64,000 bases of DNA from Isoetes taiwanensis (lineage: Eukaryota > Streptophyta > Lycopodiopsida > Isoetales > Isoetaceae): assembly GCA_021234155.1 (NCBI GenBank), contig JAJEKV010000132.1:1364001-1428000 (forward strand), in the 5' to 3' direction. Of this stretch, positions 1 through 12,929 are shown piece after piece (position 1 is the first letter of the stretch; the number at the start of each line of letters is the position of its first letter). The position numbers and the translations under genes are program-made. The notes beneath the pieces are model-generated. The model had not been told where the DNA came from, did no database searches, and saw only the letters and a list, made by a program, of their open reading frames with translations.

Positions 1-3000
1 GAAAGGCTGTCCCGAAGTTGTAGCTCGGGGAAAAAAAATGGATCGACCGGAAAATGGATGTCTTTGCCATCGTTGTACATTCTTGATTCCGTACCTAAAA
101 TCCATGCCCAATTAAGCGCCCCGACCGTGGCTTCTAACGTGGTTATGCAGCTACGCGGCTGACACCTTTAATGAACATATCATTCTGCATTAGGCGAGCC
201 AAAGCCTTGGACTTCCCCATTTTGCATCATCCTATTCTTCCCCAATTTGCCTTTGTCTTTGTAGCGGCGGTTTTAAACCCAAAATCGCCCAAAATTTTCG
301 CCCAATTTTGAATTGGGCAAATTTGAATCTCTCCGGCATGGCGACACCACACCGTGTTGGGATTTGAGTACTTCCGGAACAACAATCGCTCCTACCGGTC
401 TGATTTTAGCACAGTGCAGCGACCCTCGCTTCATCGAATTTGAAGACAAGTTGCTCCCCAATCAAAAATCAACTCCTCAAATCAACAAAGGCCATCAATT
501 TTTACGTACTTCTCTCATCATGAATCGGCTTCAAACTTAGCCCGGCTGATTGATCAAACCTAGCCAAACCTCTTTGGACTTATCCACGCGGTAGAAAAAA
601 AGGGCAAAATCCCAAATAAATCCGGACCCAAGTGCATACAAAAACCGAATCGTACACTTGAATCGGTACATGAAATTGACCGGATTAAATTTGAAGGATT
701 AAATTTCCAAGAAGGCGTCGGAGAGGAAGAGGGAGGGAGGAAGAATGAGAAAAAAAAAAGGGCTAGGGATTGAAAATGGAGGGTTTTTTTTTTTTTGCGG
801 AAAAGAAGCTTCGGCGTGGAGCTTCGGCTATGGCTTTGGGATGATGCGGCCCTCGGGATAAGGCGGTTATATAGTCAGAATAGATAAAGAGGATAAGGAG
901 TTCGGCCATAGCCATAGCCAGCGCAGAGAGGAAATATCGGATACCACTATAGTACTGTAAGAAATATTAATAAATATTAATCGAATACTATAAGTAGCTC
1001 AATTAATGGAATCATTTTCCACGTCAACCCGAAAATCGAATAGAAAAGAAAACGATTTCCATAGTCGAATAAAACAATCCATGGTGGGGTTTTTGTTACT
1101 TCTTTTTGCACCATTGAGCCCCCCCTCCAATCTGCCTCCCACGACTTCCCTATTGTGTATTATTGTCATTTTCTGTGTGGGTTTTGTCATCCAATTATAT
1201 GCACATCTCACCCTATAATGGTCCTTATCTCTATCTCTGGTGGTTTTCGCAGACGTTAAAATTGTATCTATCTATCTTTTGGGTTTGCCCTCTTCCTCAA
1301 CTTACAACCTCATTGTTCGCTCTTCCTGCTTGTTTTGTTGGCAATTCTACCATGCACCTTCCACTACCAAACGACACCTTACATCCTCGCCAATCGGACA
1401 ATCCCGTTATGCGTATCTCAACCCCAAAATATCACTCAATCACTTGCTACACTTGATGATGTTCCTTGTCACTTATTGATGTTTCTAATGATGATTCTTG
1501 TCTCATTTGCTTTCGATTGATGGCATCCGGATGGAACGATGCCACCTAGCATGATTCAATTCCAAAATATCAAGTCTCATGCTCATTCTGGTGGCATTTC
1601 TAGTCTCTACAGAACACCATGAGTGATGAGAATGAACGCCTCCATGTGCTCGTTGCGGTTTCAATAGAGTCCATTTACAACTCATCATACATTGGTCCCA
1701 TGTTCCTGCCTTCCGTTCTCCTCCATCTTCTTTATCCCAATATCCCAATATCTGTAGATGATGGATTAGCTTTTATAGATTTCCCCCAAATAGAGACGCA
1801 ACCTCATCCGTTACACCAATGCATGCACAATCGACTGGCAACAAGTAAAGGGGAGGTGCATTGCCAAAACCCTGATCTTGTTCTTTACAAATATACGACA
1901 AAATAAGACAAAGTCAGACATGGCAAAAAGGAAATGCTTACTATAAGTGTGATATAATATAGTGTAGCACAAATGTCTCTATCTATTAAAGTTGTCATGC
2001 TCAAATAAGATATCCATTTAATTTCAGTCAATTAAACCTAAGGATGGTAGTTTTGCATTCATCTCTAGAGATAATGTGGAAACGTTTGAATCAAGAGGCA
2101 AGGGAAGTTTGTGGTTTTGGGTGGGCTTGTGTAACTTCTATATTTAGTTTCTTTTTAGTTGTTTTTTGGGTTGCCCCTAGGGGGCAAACGCTTGCTCATG
2201 TGGTTTTTTGGCATATGCTAAGTATATGCTGGAATATGCCTAGGATATGTCGGGAACTACTCCAAACTTATTGTTGCTCAGAATGGTAGCCGCCCCGATG
2301 TTCTTCGGCGGCCAAGCAGTAAACCGGCTAACCGCACCACCTACCGGTTGTCCTGCTGTTTCAAGGAATTGACGAGAGCCCAATTCACTCAACTCAGTTC
2401 GACTCGCCTACGCTTGAATTGGAGCTCAAGCCCGACCGGTCTTGATAAATGTTCTACCCGTTGAAAATCAGTACAAAGAAAAGATAAGCACATGTCCGTT
2501 AAGGGTTCTAGCTCTTCTGCACCCGACAAGCGCTCCGGCTTCTTGCCCATTCGGAGCTTTAGATCCCTTAGCTCAAATATGCTTGAGGTAAAACATAAAA
2601 CTATATGTTGAAAGTCCTCCTATAAAAGAAAACACGAGCTTTACCTACTGAGCTCTACTGATGCTTCTACAGCCTAGGCTGGATTTTGGCACTATCGCTC
2701 TCAAGATTAATGGTCCGCGCATTGAGCATTGCGGTAGAAGATCAACTCATTGTCATGGCGCACTCGGGTACGTCCATTCAATATAAATTGATTAACATGG
2801 GATTTCTTGAACTTTTCCAAATGTATTGCAAATTAACATTGACTACATTGGCTTATGATTTTATTATTCTATGTTCTATATAGTATTTGTACATATCAAT
2901 AAGGCTAGAATTACAGGAATCACAACTGCAAAATCATTATGGTGCAAAGCAGGTACTAATAGAGGCTATAATCAGATCCTAGATTGCAGGCCCAAGGATA

Positions 3001-4074
3001 TTATGAGGTATATTCTCAGATAGACAATCTTTCACTTTCACTGCATTGCACAAATTGGCACTTTTCTCAAATGTGCAATCTTCTTGCTTTTGCCTTTCAG
3101 ATTTTCCTTCAGAGCCTACCGTTTGCATTTGACACTCATTACGGCTGTAGCTCTTGTCTGTGTAGATAATACTTCTTGAGTATTTCTATGTACAAGCACC
3201 AGATCATATTTCAAACCTAACACTATTGAAGCTGGATGTTATGGTATGCAATACTTTGTCTACATTTCCGCTTCTACTTTAACACGTCCCTCCTACTTAA
3301 TGGGGAGAACTTTATCTGTACTGAGGGAATATTATCCTTTGCATAAATGATGCTATGTATAGCATTTGTGTTGGAAGTATTGCTTGTTTGTTATGTTAAT
3401 AATTGTAGAGGGTTTGCAGTTAGTGCTTTTCATGCATGTCTCACAATTTCGCTTGGACACTTTGTGCCATTTACGGAAGATAATTCGACATATGCTAATA
3501 AGATCAACTAAATAGCCAATAAGGTTGTCATTATGAGGTAAAATTCAAGAATGTGAGGTGAAATGCAAGAATGTCGTAAAACTAAACTAATAACAATGTC
3601 AACGCCTAAATTTATCTTAACTTGCTTTTATGTATCTTAAATCATAATGCAACACTTTGTTCACTGTGCCGTTCTATATCTCAAGTACCCGTAAATCATA
3701 GAGTTATTCGTTGCACAGTATCAATTATGTAAATTAGTTTGAAGTATTATTCTTTTCTCCCTCAGTTCTATAAATTGACCTTCATAGCTTCATAAACAAA
3801 ACTCATGCTTTAAGAAAATGACACTCTATGAACAAACAAAAAGGACCGACACGAAATGATGAAACAAAAACCATGAAAACACACTTTTGCGGCACTGGAG
3901 GGCAACCCCTCGTGCGCAGCACCTTGTTTTTTTTGCAAGTTTATACATCGTGGGAAATCCACCTTCTTGGAGATAAGTGGTTGCTATTAGAAATGGTCAT
4001 CCAGCATTTGTTAGTTTGAGAATGAGGTGTGTGTTGTTAATTTGAAATGTGTGTTAAAAAATAATAATAAAAGG
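1..4074. other. AT-rich intergenic region, no recognisable gene
   Basis: Open frames here are under 100 codons and none resembles a family I know. The stretch contains mostly AT-rich sequence with homopolymer runs, for example A and T runs near 750-800. One short exon-like island is listed separately at 2671-2766. I see no transposon ends or tandem array in this stretch. Confidence 0.5.
2671..2766 (+). other. Exon-like island, unidentified
   Basis: An open stretch of about 32 codons is bounded on the left by a pyrimidine-containing AG acceptor (CTTCTACAG) and on the right by a GTACGT donor. The reading includes ALKINGPRIEHCGRRSTHC, and it is richer in CpG than the AT-rich surroundings. I do not recognise the protein. 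It could be a single exon of a gene relic or a chance open stretch. No neighbouring exon was found, so no function is proposed. Confidence 0.22.
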
Positions 4075-4414
4075 CAGTGACGTGGCAAGTAGGCCGGTTT
4101 TAGGAAAGGGACGAACAACGCAGGGCACAGATACATCGATTGAGCAGTTGGGGAGGCAGATCAAGGAAACCAGATTGCGTAGCGGAAGCACGAATTTGTT
4201 AACATCCGATTTCTATGTTAAGAACTGGCAGGAGGCAGACAAAAAGGGTATAATGTAAGTTTTAATTTCAAAATCTCTGATCTTGGTGGACTGAAGCAGA
4301 CAGATAAGAAGATTGCAGGTGAATTTGACCACTGTGGATGATCCATATATGATGATCCGTGTATGCAGTTATCTGTGTCCCCATTTGCAAGAAGAATTAG
4401 CAGGAAAGAGACAA
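4075..4414 (+). CDS. Possible two-exon gene fragment, unidentified
   Basis: The frame is open for about 60 codons from about 4078 to 4256 and includes SIEQLGRQIKETRLRSGS and a following TSDFYVKNWQ. It ends at a good donor, AT|GTAAGT. An AG near 4300 (CTGAAGCAG) could be the acceptor of a second stretch that stays open to a TGA near 4414 and includes RRLQVNLTTVDDPYMMIRV. The codons are less AT-biased than the flanks. I do not recognise either part and no start codon is evident. A 146-codon ORF follows at 4437-4877, but it has no family resemblance. This is probably a decayed gene piece or a captured fragment. Confidence 0.25.
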
Positions 4415-6978
4415 AATTGACCAGACTATTGTTTGCTTGCTCCGGTTGTTTGTAGATAGATTACTTTGTGGTGCACAGAATCGTTTTGGGTTGCTCAGCC
4501 AATGCAATTCGGATATAAAGCCTTCTCAACAATCTATGCCGGTAGATCAATGGTTTTCCTTCTGCTGGATGCAAGTAGCTTCACACATGTCGCAGAGGGT
4601 TATAGGAACGACTTCGCCAAAATGGTATCCTGTACAAATAAGCAATAGAAAAAAATTCAAAGTTCTTAGGGCCGGTTATTGCGGAACTGTAATTTTGAGC
4701 TATTGGGTTGCCGGAAGATCATGGTTTCGGTTCCGGTCTCGGTTTGTTGGTTCCTGGTTGCGAAATTACGATTATATAGGATCATGTCTGCAGAGAAAGA
4801 TCTTCCATAATCGCCAAATCATCGAGGGAGACTTCGGCTATGTGTCTCTAGAATCGATGAGAGAACCCCGAGTTTAGAGGAGCCAATATTCTCGGGCCGG
4901 ATACCTGCCAATAATGGTGTTAGGATTGGCGGCAATTATAACAAAACACATCTGCGGATCCGGTTTATTGTTTGTAACCTTAAAAAGCGAAGAAGCTTGA
5001 ATTACGTGCATGCCATTGGTAAATCATATGTTTCATAATGCAAATGACTAGATTTAGAGAAGAATGCATAGAAGCCTTTTCGGATCCGACCCTTTGCGGC
5101 GGGGCAGGGGGACGAGCTCCTCCTGTTGGTTTAAGATTGGAACTCCAACGACAAATCTCTGCCGATATAGATCTACGCTCTATGCTTCCTTTGTGACATA
5201 TGTCGGTGCAAGATGAAACCAGGAAAACGTGTCAGCTAAAACCGCGTTTGGATTGCGGCGGAGAACCATGAAAATAAAAAAAAAAAAAAAGAAAAAAGAA
5301 AAATTTGAAACACAATTACATATGAGTTGATTACAAGTTTTTGTACTACGTATATCAAGTTGACTTGTCATTTGTGATCGAAATTTTGGTACGAGGAATT
5401 TACAATAAAGATCTTAGCAAGGAGTTTTATTTGTCTATTTTAATGAACCTATTGGGTACAGAGAAATAAAGAAGTCGAACTAAATTTGAACTAAACTCTA
5501 GTTATTCACCATGAAGTTGAACCAACACTGCAATCTAAAGCATTGTGGTGTCTCATGCGAAAGTTTTCTAACATGTGAAGTTCCCTAATTTTGCCATGCA
5601 TGCCCCCACTTTCGCCATTATAGGTGGCGAGTATAATCCAAGTTTCTATACAATTTCTAAGTTTGCCAACATTCCATTAAGACTGCCCAATATTCTGCAA
5701 AGATTTTGTAAGATTCTTTGAGCTTTTCAAGGAATCTATTAAGATTTTGAGGGTATTGCAAGTATTCCTTAAGATTATACAAAGATACACTACAAAACAC
5801 ATCCAATGTGAATGATATACGCAGATTCTCTTAAGATCCCTCTAGATTACAATAATAAAATATCTCCTCCATGTTTTAAGTTACTGACAATGCAGAACCT
5901 CGAGTTAAGGGTTGTGGCCTTTTTACTAACGACAATCAAGGGAACACATGGTCAAAAAGTCAATGGCAGTATTGCCACCAAAATCTTCAATTATTTTGCA
6001 TGTTGTACCTATTAGGGATCCTTATTGGGCTTCTAGTTAAAGTGATTCAAAATTTTAGTCCCGAAACCAGTTAACATTCACAAATTCAATAAGCTCCAAG
6101 TGTACTGCATGTACTTCCTATAGGCTATTCAAAAAATAAGTTTGTAGATGCTAGATTATACAGATTCCATGTGCGGTTAATTATTTTGTGAGAATGCAAA
6201 ATACCATAAGACTTGCTAGCACAATTACAAAGGATTGAGGGCGTCGCTTAAATTAATTTTTGATGAAGAAAATGGCAACGTTTCATCATTTATATAAGGT
6301 TTTTATTAGAAATAGTTGCAAATAGATGTGTTCAGGCTCCATCTAATTTCTTTAGAAGTTGACCTCATGTGTTCGAACTTTTTCAATAAAATTCATGTGA
6401 ATTTATAGGGTGCAAACTAGGAAGGGGTGTAAATCTTATTAGATGTATACATATGCATTATATTTGGGATGCCACTTGGAAAATAATCAGAAATCACAAT
6501 ATTTCGATTACATACAATGTAGATATCTAAGTAACCTTTTAAAAGAATCTATACTCACTCCCTATAATGACATGGGCGCAGGTGCTTGGGACTCTGTCCT
6601 ACTGGACAATGCTAAGGACAACAGTCACAGGAGCAGGGAGCCCACTCCTAGAATTCCACTGCTCTAAAACAAATAATGTTCAACCGTACAGCTTTAGGTC
6701 TTCAAAATATTACACGTAAGAAATTTTTTAAGGCAAATCATTTATGTGACCCTTCTTATGACTAAGACAATACCTTTCGTTTCCTAAACAAAAAATTCGG
6801 GAGAAAAAAGAGAAGGTTAGAAAATCCAGCAGCTTTTCTGGGCATCAGGTATCCAGAAATGAACGTAACCTTAAAATATGATCCAAAATGAAAAAGTACA
6901 ACCTCTTAGAAAACAAATTTATGATACAGAAGTAATGATTTTGCATCCTTCCAGACCATTTCAGGTATTTATATTGAA
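4415..6978. other. AT-rich region, no recognisable gene
   Basis: A 146-codon ORF at 4437-4877 (+) has unremarkable composition and no motif I can name. The rest is AT-rich and closed in all frames. A poly(A)/GA-rich tract lies near 5276-5300. The region ends at the 3' terminus of the first Helitron. Confidence 0.4.
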
Positions 6979-7287
6979 CTAGTAAACGTGTGCCCGGCGT
7001 TGCCGGGCTAATGTCCTAGCTTGTGTTTGTACTTAGCATTTAACGTCCATATGTGCAACTTCTGATGACACCACATGACAGGTTGATGCTTGTAAGAATG
7101 GATATTTATTTCTGTTATCATCAATGTATTATTTTTGTGTGCTCGGCATATCTAGCATCAAAAGTATGGTAGTGACGAACTTTGATGCATTCAAGACTTG
7201 GTTTTTTCAATGTGTTTGTTTTTATTGTCAAGTTACATGTATCATACGGTAAATTCTAAAGCACTAAACGTGTGGACATGTAAATCC

Positions 7288-7352
7288 TGCCTAATCAATA
7301 TGACATCTTGCCTAATCAATATGACATCCTACCTAACCAATATGACATCCTC
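7288..7352. repeat. 21-bp tandem repeat, 3 copies
   Basis: Three near-identical copies of CCTAATCAATATGACATCYTR follow one another inside Helitron I. The 21-bp period keeps a frame open for 60 codons, but that is a by-product of the period and not evidence of a gene. Confidence 0.85.
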
Positions 7353-7380
7353 ATCAATAGGGGCGATGTTAAAGAAATAA

Positions 7381-7800
7381 CAATTGAAATTAATTGAAGA
7401 ATAGAATAGAATAGAATAGAATAGAATAGAAAAGAAAGAAAACACTCTTGAACATAAGTAACAGTCGAAAATTGTATATAACAATATGGTAAAGAGACCC
7501 TTTGTATTTAACCTTGTTAAATAGTGTTAACTTGTTAACGATTCAAGACCATTTCTCACAAACTTAAATATTATCCCAAATTACTTAAATTTGTATAGGG
7601 GAGAGGTTATAAAAATAACAATTGAATTTAATTGAAGAGGGAAAAGAGAAAACACTTTTGAACATAAGTAACGTTTGAAAATTGTATATAACAATATGGT
7701 AAAGAGAGCCTTTGTATTTCATCTTGTTAAATAGTGTTAACTTGTTAACACCATTTCTCACAAACTTAAATATTATCCCAAATTACTTAAATTTGTAAAC
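7381..7800. repeat. 238-bp direct repeat, two copies
   Basis: A block beginning CAATTGAAWTTAATTGAAGA at 7381 recurs at 7619. Both copies contain AACATAAGTAACRKTYGAAA, a GTTAAATAGTGTTAACTTG motif and a stretch ending in ACTTAAATTTGTA. The first copy carries an extra (GAATA)n stretch at about 7398-7430, like the tail repeat of the LINEs further right. It lies inside Helitron I and is non-coding. Confidence 0.8.
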
Positions 7801-8702
7801 AATGTAATGATCTTATGAACCAAGTTCCAATCAAGGCTGCAATTCCACATTACTTGGTATCCACCGCAAATGCTTTTTTTGCATCAAAATTTGACAGATA
7901 TCTCAAAATTCAACTTGCAGCTTTCATCTGCAATGTATAGCAGAAGCAACAAAAGCTTTTACCTCCATATTCCAAAATCGCTCAATGATCAAAACAACAA
8001 AATTTTACTAATAAAATTAAGGTCACAAAAGTAAAGATGGATCAAACTTGCCTGTTTCCAATGAAACAAATGTTGATTATCGTTATATAATACACATAAG
8101 CATGCATATCTTAATCTTCCAGAAGAAAAGATTTTAAACTATCCCTAGGAAAAGTGGATTACGGAGCTCCTGGTTTACAGCTTCAGCGTTAAGACACCCT
8201 GGATTGCTTTTTTCTCAAAATGCATGGATATATTTTAACGCCTCATATCATCATATCATGCTGGAATTAGCTTGGTTGACTTGCTTAATTGAAGGATGTG
8301 GATTCCCAGGGCATACTTGCCCTTGAGAATAAGGCATCAGGCAAATATCAAAGAGTGGTTTTCATTTTACTTCTGGTTAAGAGCCAACCAATATGTACAC
8401 GACATTGACAGGATCAGACTGCTGCATAATGAGAGATGATTACAGAAATTCAACCAACAATGTACCCTAACAATTTGCATGGAGCATCGACTATGCCTCA
8501 ATATCTCAGACGCAAATGCTTTTTCCTGAAATTTTAGCTAAGTTTTTAAGAAACATTAGATAACCATGTGTCCAAAGGAGGGCCTGAAAAGCAATCCCCT
8601 GAAATTATGAGCTGAATTATTAAGAAAATACCTCTAGCCTAACATTACCTGAGTAAATCCTGAATTCCAACATTTAGCATTAAAAAACAGCTAGTTCAAC
8701 CT

Positions 8703-8912
8703 GTGAAAATGTTGCATAGAAAATTGCCAAAATCAGCCTGCTACAAAAACAAAGACTTTATATTGTGGACTGCCATGATTGGTACTTATGCACAAAATGA
8801 ACATGGCAATTATGCTCTTCAGGTCTTTCAACAGACGAAACTGGATGGTATGATGCCTGATAAGCATGCTTTTGTTAACATTTTAAAAGCATGTGCTCAT
8901 CTACAAGCACTT
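8703..8912 (+). pseudogene. PPR-protein fragment (PLS type)
   Basis: About 70 codons contain a recognisable pentatricopeptide repeat: DFILWTAMIGTYAQNEHG, then ALQVFQQTKLDGMMPDKHAF and VNILKACAHLQAL. This matches the S/P-motif pattern of plant PLS-type PPR proteins, which bind organellar RNA. Only about one and a half repeats remain. The homology ends abruptly after LQAL and the next residues are unrelated. No transit peptide or E/DYW tail is present. It lies inside Helitron I and runs opposite to it, which fits a captured gene fragment. The PPR identity is firm; the capture is inferred. Confidence 0.75.
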
Positions 8913-11442
8913 TCCGTGTATATACTTTATAGAGCCGCGGTAGTTACAAAGTGGTTGCATTCACTATATGAACTACAAAATTATACAACTCACAATTTAC
9001 ATCTTCGGTAGCAACTGGTCGTAGTACATTTTATGAAGCAGTTCTTTGGACTCTAGTCTTCGTAGAGTCCTTTGTTGTTTGCCACCCATGTCGCAAAGCA
9101 GATTAGACAGACTAATTTTCCACGTCCTGTCAAAGACAGAATGCAAATGTGCGTCAATTCAACCTCATCTTTTGAAATGTACCAGAAGTCATTCCATGCA
9201 AGGCGTCATGCTAAGTAAAGAGCAAATTATACAGCATTCTTCTGTTAATTATCACAATTAAATTCATTTGATAGAACCTTTTCAAAAACCTATCAAAACC
9301 TTTTAATAGAACCTATTCCAAATGTCCTGCCATCTATTTATTACTTGTTTCTGATAAGGGGTCAAAAATAAAACGAAGAGGAGAGGGCATTATAGACATA
9401 GATTCAATGCAAGCATGCAGAATGGTCAATATATATTTGTAATAAAAAACTGCTTAATGAAGCAGATCGTATCAGTTTGGGCATTCTATAGTTTCATATA
9501 CATCCTTTGCAAGTTTTTCCTGAGACATGCATATATCCAACGGATTTGTTGCAATTTGTAATAGAAAAACGAAACTCTACTCTAAAGGATTGAAGAGTTA
9601 AGGCCATAATAGTTGTACCAGGAGTCTGAGCAGAATAACGCACCCGCAATGACCAGATTGATCGGTTCCAACAGCTGCTCTGCTCCAGCCGATTACCTGA
9701 GTGATGGAGGCCGAACTTGCTTTGGCTCAAGCAAGAAGGAAATCCGTGTGCCTTATGCTTCCTTTGCTTGCACTCCTATTTCCGCAACTACCCTGCTTCA
9801 GCGCCTGCAGATAGAAGCACAAACGTGAATGAATGGCAAAGAGATTTAAAGCAAGAATCAACCCTAAATGAAACAAATAATCTACTGAATGTTGAAAGCG
9901 AAGCTCAAGCATGCTATCTGGTTCAATGCCCTCTTCAGACGGAATGAAGAGAGTGGGAAATTTTTTTCCTGAAGCTCTAGCCTAGCTCTAGCCTGGCCTG
10001 CTATGTGGGCGCCAAAGCAAAGGCGGGATGAAAGCAGGAGGAAGGAGGAAGGATGGGCAGGGAGCCTGCAAAGAAAATTATGAGATGGGAAAAAACGTAT
10101 AAGTCGAGCGTTAGACCCTCCTCCTAAAACTTTTCCATGCCGGATTTTTAATTTTCTGATGACAAAATTTCGCTTTTTCGCCGGATCGAAATCCACAGGC
10201 GGCCGGAAAAAAGGACACACCCCCAACACATTTTAAGTAAGTAGACTAGTAAACGTGTGCCCGGCGTTGCCGCGCTTGATAGAATTGTGTATCATGTTAT
10301 TGTAGCATCATAGCAATGTGTCTAAGTTTGATTATCCAAGTAGTTTGGTTTTCTCCAAGTTAATTTGTCATGCATGTAGTCACGCACAATGTGTTCAAAG
10401 CATCACGGTATTGCTGCATGCTTGAACACCTGAACAAAGCAATCTACACTTAAGCAACATGTTAACCAAGCCTATTGAGGTCTAAGCCTAGTAAACATAA
10501 GCAAACTCTCTTTGCCATTTCGTAACTATTACATGACACCTTTCAAAATATGTATGATATTATATTTTTTATATTTGATCCACATGGAATTTGCATTCTC
10601 AACTATATATGCAGGAAGGTGAATTCGACCCTTCACAATTGGAAGGTTTGGATTTATAAAACACATGACCATAGAAAATGACCATAGAAAGTAATATTGT
10701 AATGAGTATTTACAGTTTGCATAAAGAAAATGACATTGAGCTTACATAAAGAAAACGACATTGCATCAGGAAAATCTGGATGGCCTAAGCTTAGTACATT
10801 TAAGTCAAAGTTCACTTAAACAGCTGGTAGAGACCAAATGCTTGCAAGCCAAATCAAGAGACAAAGAAATTACTTGCTTGTTTGTGAATCAACATCATGC
10901 ATACAAATTAATACATCTCAAAAAGTACAAAAGATTGTTGACAACATACTATAACATAAAATACTAAACCATTTTAGTACACCATGTTAACAATTTTAGA
11001 GGTCCTTGACAGTAGCACTTATTCAAAGATACAGATCATAGGCAGACTGGTATATGGACCAATTTATAGACAATGATGATGATCATGATATGTGATGAAC
11101 ATTTGGCTGATCAAAAAAAAAGTCTCTGTTATCTTGTTACCTTTCTTATCTTCGTGTTGATAGCAATGAGAGAATGAACTTCTAGGGACCTTCATCCACT
11201 GAATCTGCACCTGGCACTTTAGAAATGCTATTAGATCATTCTAATGACTTCATGAACTGTACTCATATTTTGAAAGAAAGGAGCAATGAAGAACAGTAAA
11301 TACATCTGTTTGAAATAAATTACAGAATATCTAATAGAGTCCAGGTAAGAACACAGACTGCTGACAACATGACGTTGCAAATACCCAATCCATCTTTGCT
11401 ATAAGACTCAGGCTCTAATGATTTTTGAGGTTTTAGCAAGAA

Positions 11443-11644
11443 AGTACTATTAATATTTTGGTGGGATGTAAAAGCTCTGCAAAGAGAAAAAATAAACTGA
11501 AATTACAGGCTCAAATACCTTTGGAACTAAAAGCTGATGAAGTACTATTAATATTTTGGTGGGATGTAAAAGCTCTGCAAAGAGAAAAACAACTGGAATT
11601 ACAGGCTCAAATACCTTTGGAACTAAAAGTAAAAGCTGATGAAT
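11443..11644. repeat. 98-bp tandem repeat, two copies
   Basis: Copies start at 11443 and 11541, both with AGTACTATTAATATTTTGG and continuing through a shared ACTAAAAGCTGATGA-like end. The second copy has a small insertion (AGTAAA) near its end. It lies inside Helitron II. A 90-codon ORF spans both copies but has no family resemblance. Confidence 0.85.
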
Positions 11645-12369
11645 GTAGAGGCAACTTCATTAGGAGATTTGAATCATGTTTTGAATCCTTGAATAGACCG
11701 TGTATGCTCTCAGCACATAAAAAAAGGTAACAGGATCTAAACCGCTTGCACAATTAAAGGCAAAAAAATATGAAACCTGCCATGAGTGGAGGAAGAGCAC
11801 AACTGAAATAGAAAATCCTATTTTTAGTAAAGAATTGTGGAAGCTCTTTTTACCTCTATAGAGCAAAAACGAATTCGGCCTGCATACAACTGAACCCTTT
11901 TCCAAATTCGGCCTGCTAAATATGTTAGAAACAATCTGCGCGGCTTCTATATATAACATGATAACTGTTCAAAACATAGACGAAAATGAAAAAATCCGGT
12001 ACCCATGCCTTTTCAACTGTTGCAAAAATACGGAAGATTTTTAGTAGAAGAATTCCAATTAAAAATAGATGGCTACAGAGTCGGATTCATGCTTCACTGT
12101 TCAAACCCAGCCCATTCATGTTCACCACAGAGAAATCAGACTGACGCAACTAAGTTTCTAACCCTAATGTTGGAAGCAACGGTTGGTTGCAAGGTATTGA
12201 GGCAGTCTGGCATCCGGCATACAAAAATTAGAACTGAAAAGGCCTATTTGCAAAGGATCAAGTGCTTGATCACGAAAACCCCTTCTGCATCTCATTAGAC
12301 TTCCAGCAAAGAGATATTACAAATGTGAAGCTAAATACCCACTTATAAGCACAATTCATGTAATTTTAC

Positions 12370-12531
12370 CTGCAAAAAATGCTTCAGAGATTGGAGCCGA
12401 AGGATATTATGAGAAGAAGCCGACTCCCCTGGCTCATGGGCTGCTATGACATGCACATCTTGAAAGAAACCGTGGCCTTCTTGAGCTTCTTGTGCGCCTG
12501 AAGCTGCTGCCGCTTGTCTTCCCATTCTCAC
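12370..12531 (-). pseudogene. Exon-like fragment captured in Helitron II, unidentified
   Basis: The stretch is GC-rich against AT-rich surroundings. One frame opens with an ATG and reads MRMGRQAAAASGAQEAQEG, then SHNILRLQSLKHFLQ, ending at a CAG|GTAAAA donor near 12370. A second frame is also open for about 25 codons and is lysine-rich (QAHKKLKKATVSFKM), so the true frame is uncertain. It looks like the first exon of a plant gene picked up by the Helitron. I do not recognise the protein. Confidence 0.3.
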
Positions 12532-12579
12532 AGGAGGAGAGTCGTGGATTTCGGGGATATAACCTAAAAAATAGCATAA

Positions 12580-12929
12580 GGGTGCATTCCCATTACGCTA
12601 AAAAATGGCCGGTACCTGTGACACCTTGCAAGTTACAGGCACCGGAGGAGCATTCCCATTCCACAACCCGACTTTGATTTTGCTGATATGGCGCAGGTCG
12701 GGAACTCCAATTCAGATGGATTTGAAAGCTTCTGAATACCCTAAATCGGAACTGAGTTTGTCTTCTAGCAAGATTTCTTTGTCCTCTTTCTGATTCCGTT
12801 TGTCTTCTTCCTCACAACTGGCCAAAACGCATCACAGGTGCAATAGGAATCGTGGTCTTCAGAAACCCGCAACTGGGACCGTGAAATCGGTGCATAGAAT
12901 TGCCGGTGCTGGTTAATGGGAATACACCC
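12580..12929. mobile_element. Tourist-like MITE (PIF/Harbinger type), 350 bp
   Basis: Terminal inverted repeats GGGTGCATTCCCATTA (left) and TAATGGGAATACACCC (right) are flanked by direct TAA triplets at 12577-12579 and 12930-12932. A 3-bp TWA target duplication with GGG-starting TIRs is the hallmark of PIF/Harbinger MITEs. No coding is seen. It sits inside Helitron II. The left breakpoint of the 14.3-kb duplication (12779) cuts through it, so unit 2 holds only its right half. Confidence 0.7.

Larger units (their letters stand above)
6979..10245 (-). mobile_element. Helitron I, non-autonomous
   Basis: Read on the minus strand, the left boundary is a typical Helitron 3' end: a 7-bp GC hairpin GCCCGGCAACGCCGGGC (6992-7008), a 9-nt gap, then CTAG followed by a host T (6979-6982). 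The 5' end at 10245 reads TCTACTTACTTAAAATGTG, starting with TC as Helitrons do. The first ~150 bp match the 5' end of Helitron II at about 13089 with indels. The element is 3.27 kb. No Rep/helicase coding was seen, so it would depend on enzymes supplied elsewhere. It contains a PPR fragment in antisense and two local tandem repeats. Its 5' end touches the 3' end of Helitron II. Confidence 0.72.

Noticed and set aside
6979-7010. Terminator-like GC hairpin
   Set aside because: The same hairpin plus CTAG occurs at three sites in Helitron context, so it is the transposon 3' end.
9882-10229. 115-codon minus-strand ORF at the 5' end of Helitron I
   Set aside because: It covers the Helitron 5' terminus itself, is not conserved at the 5' end of Helitron II, and has no family resemblance.
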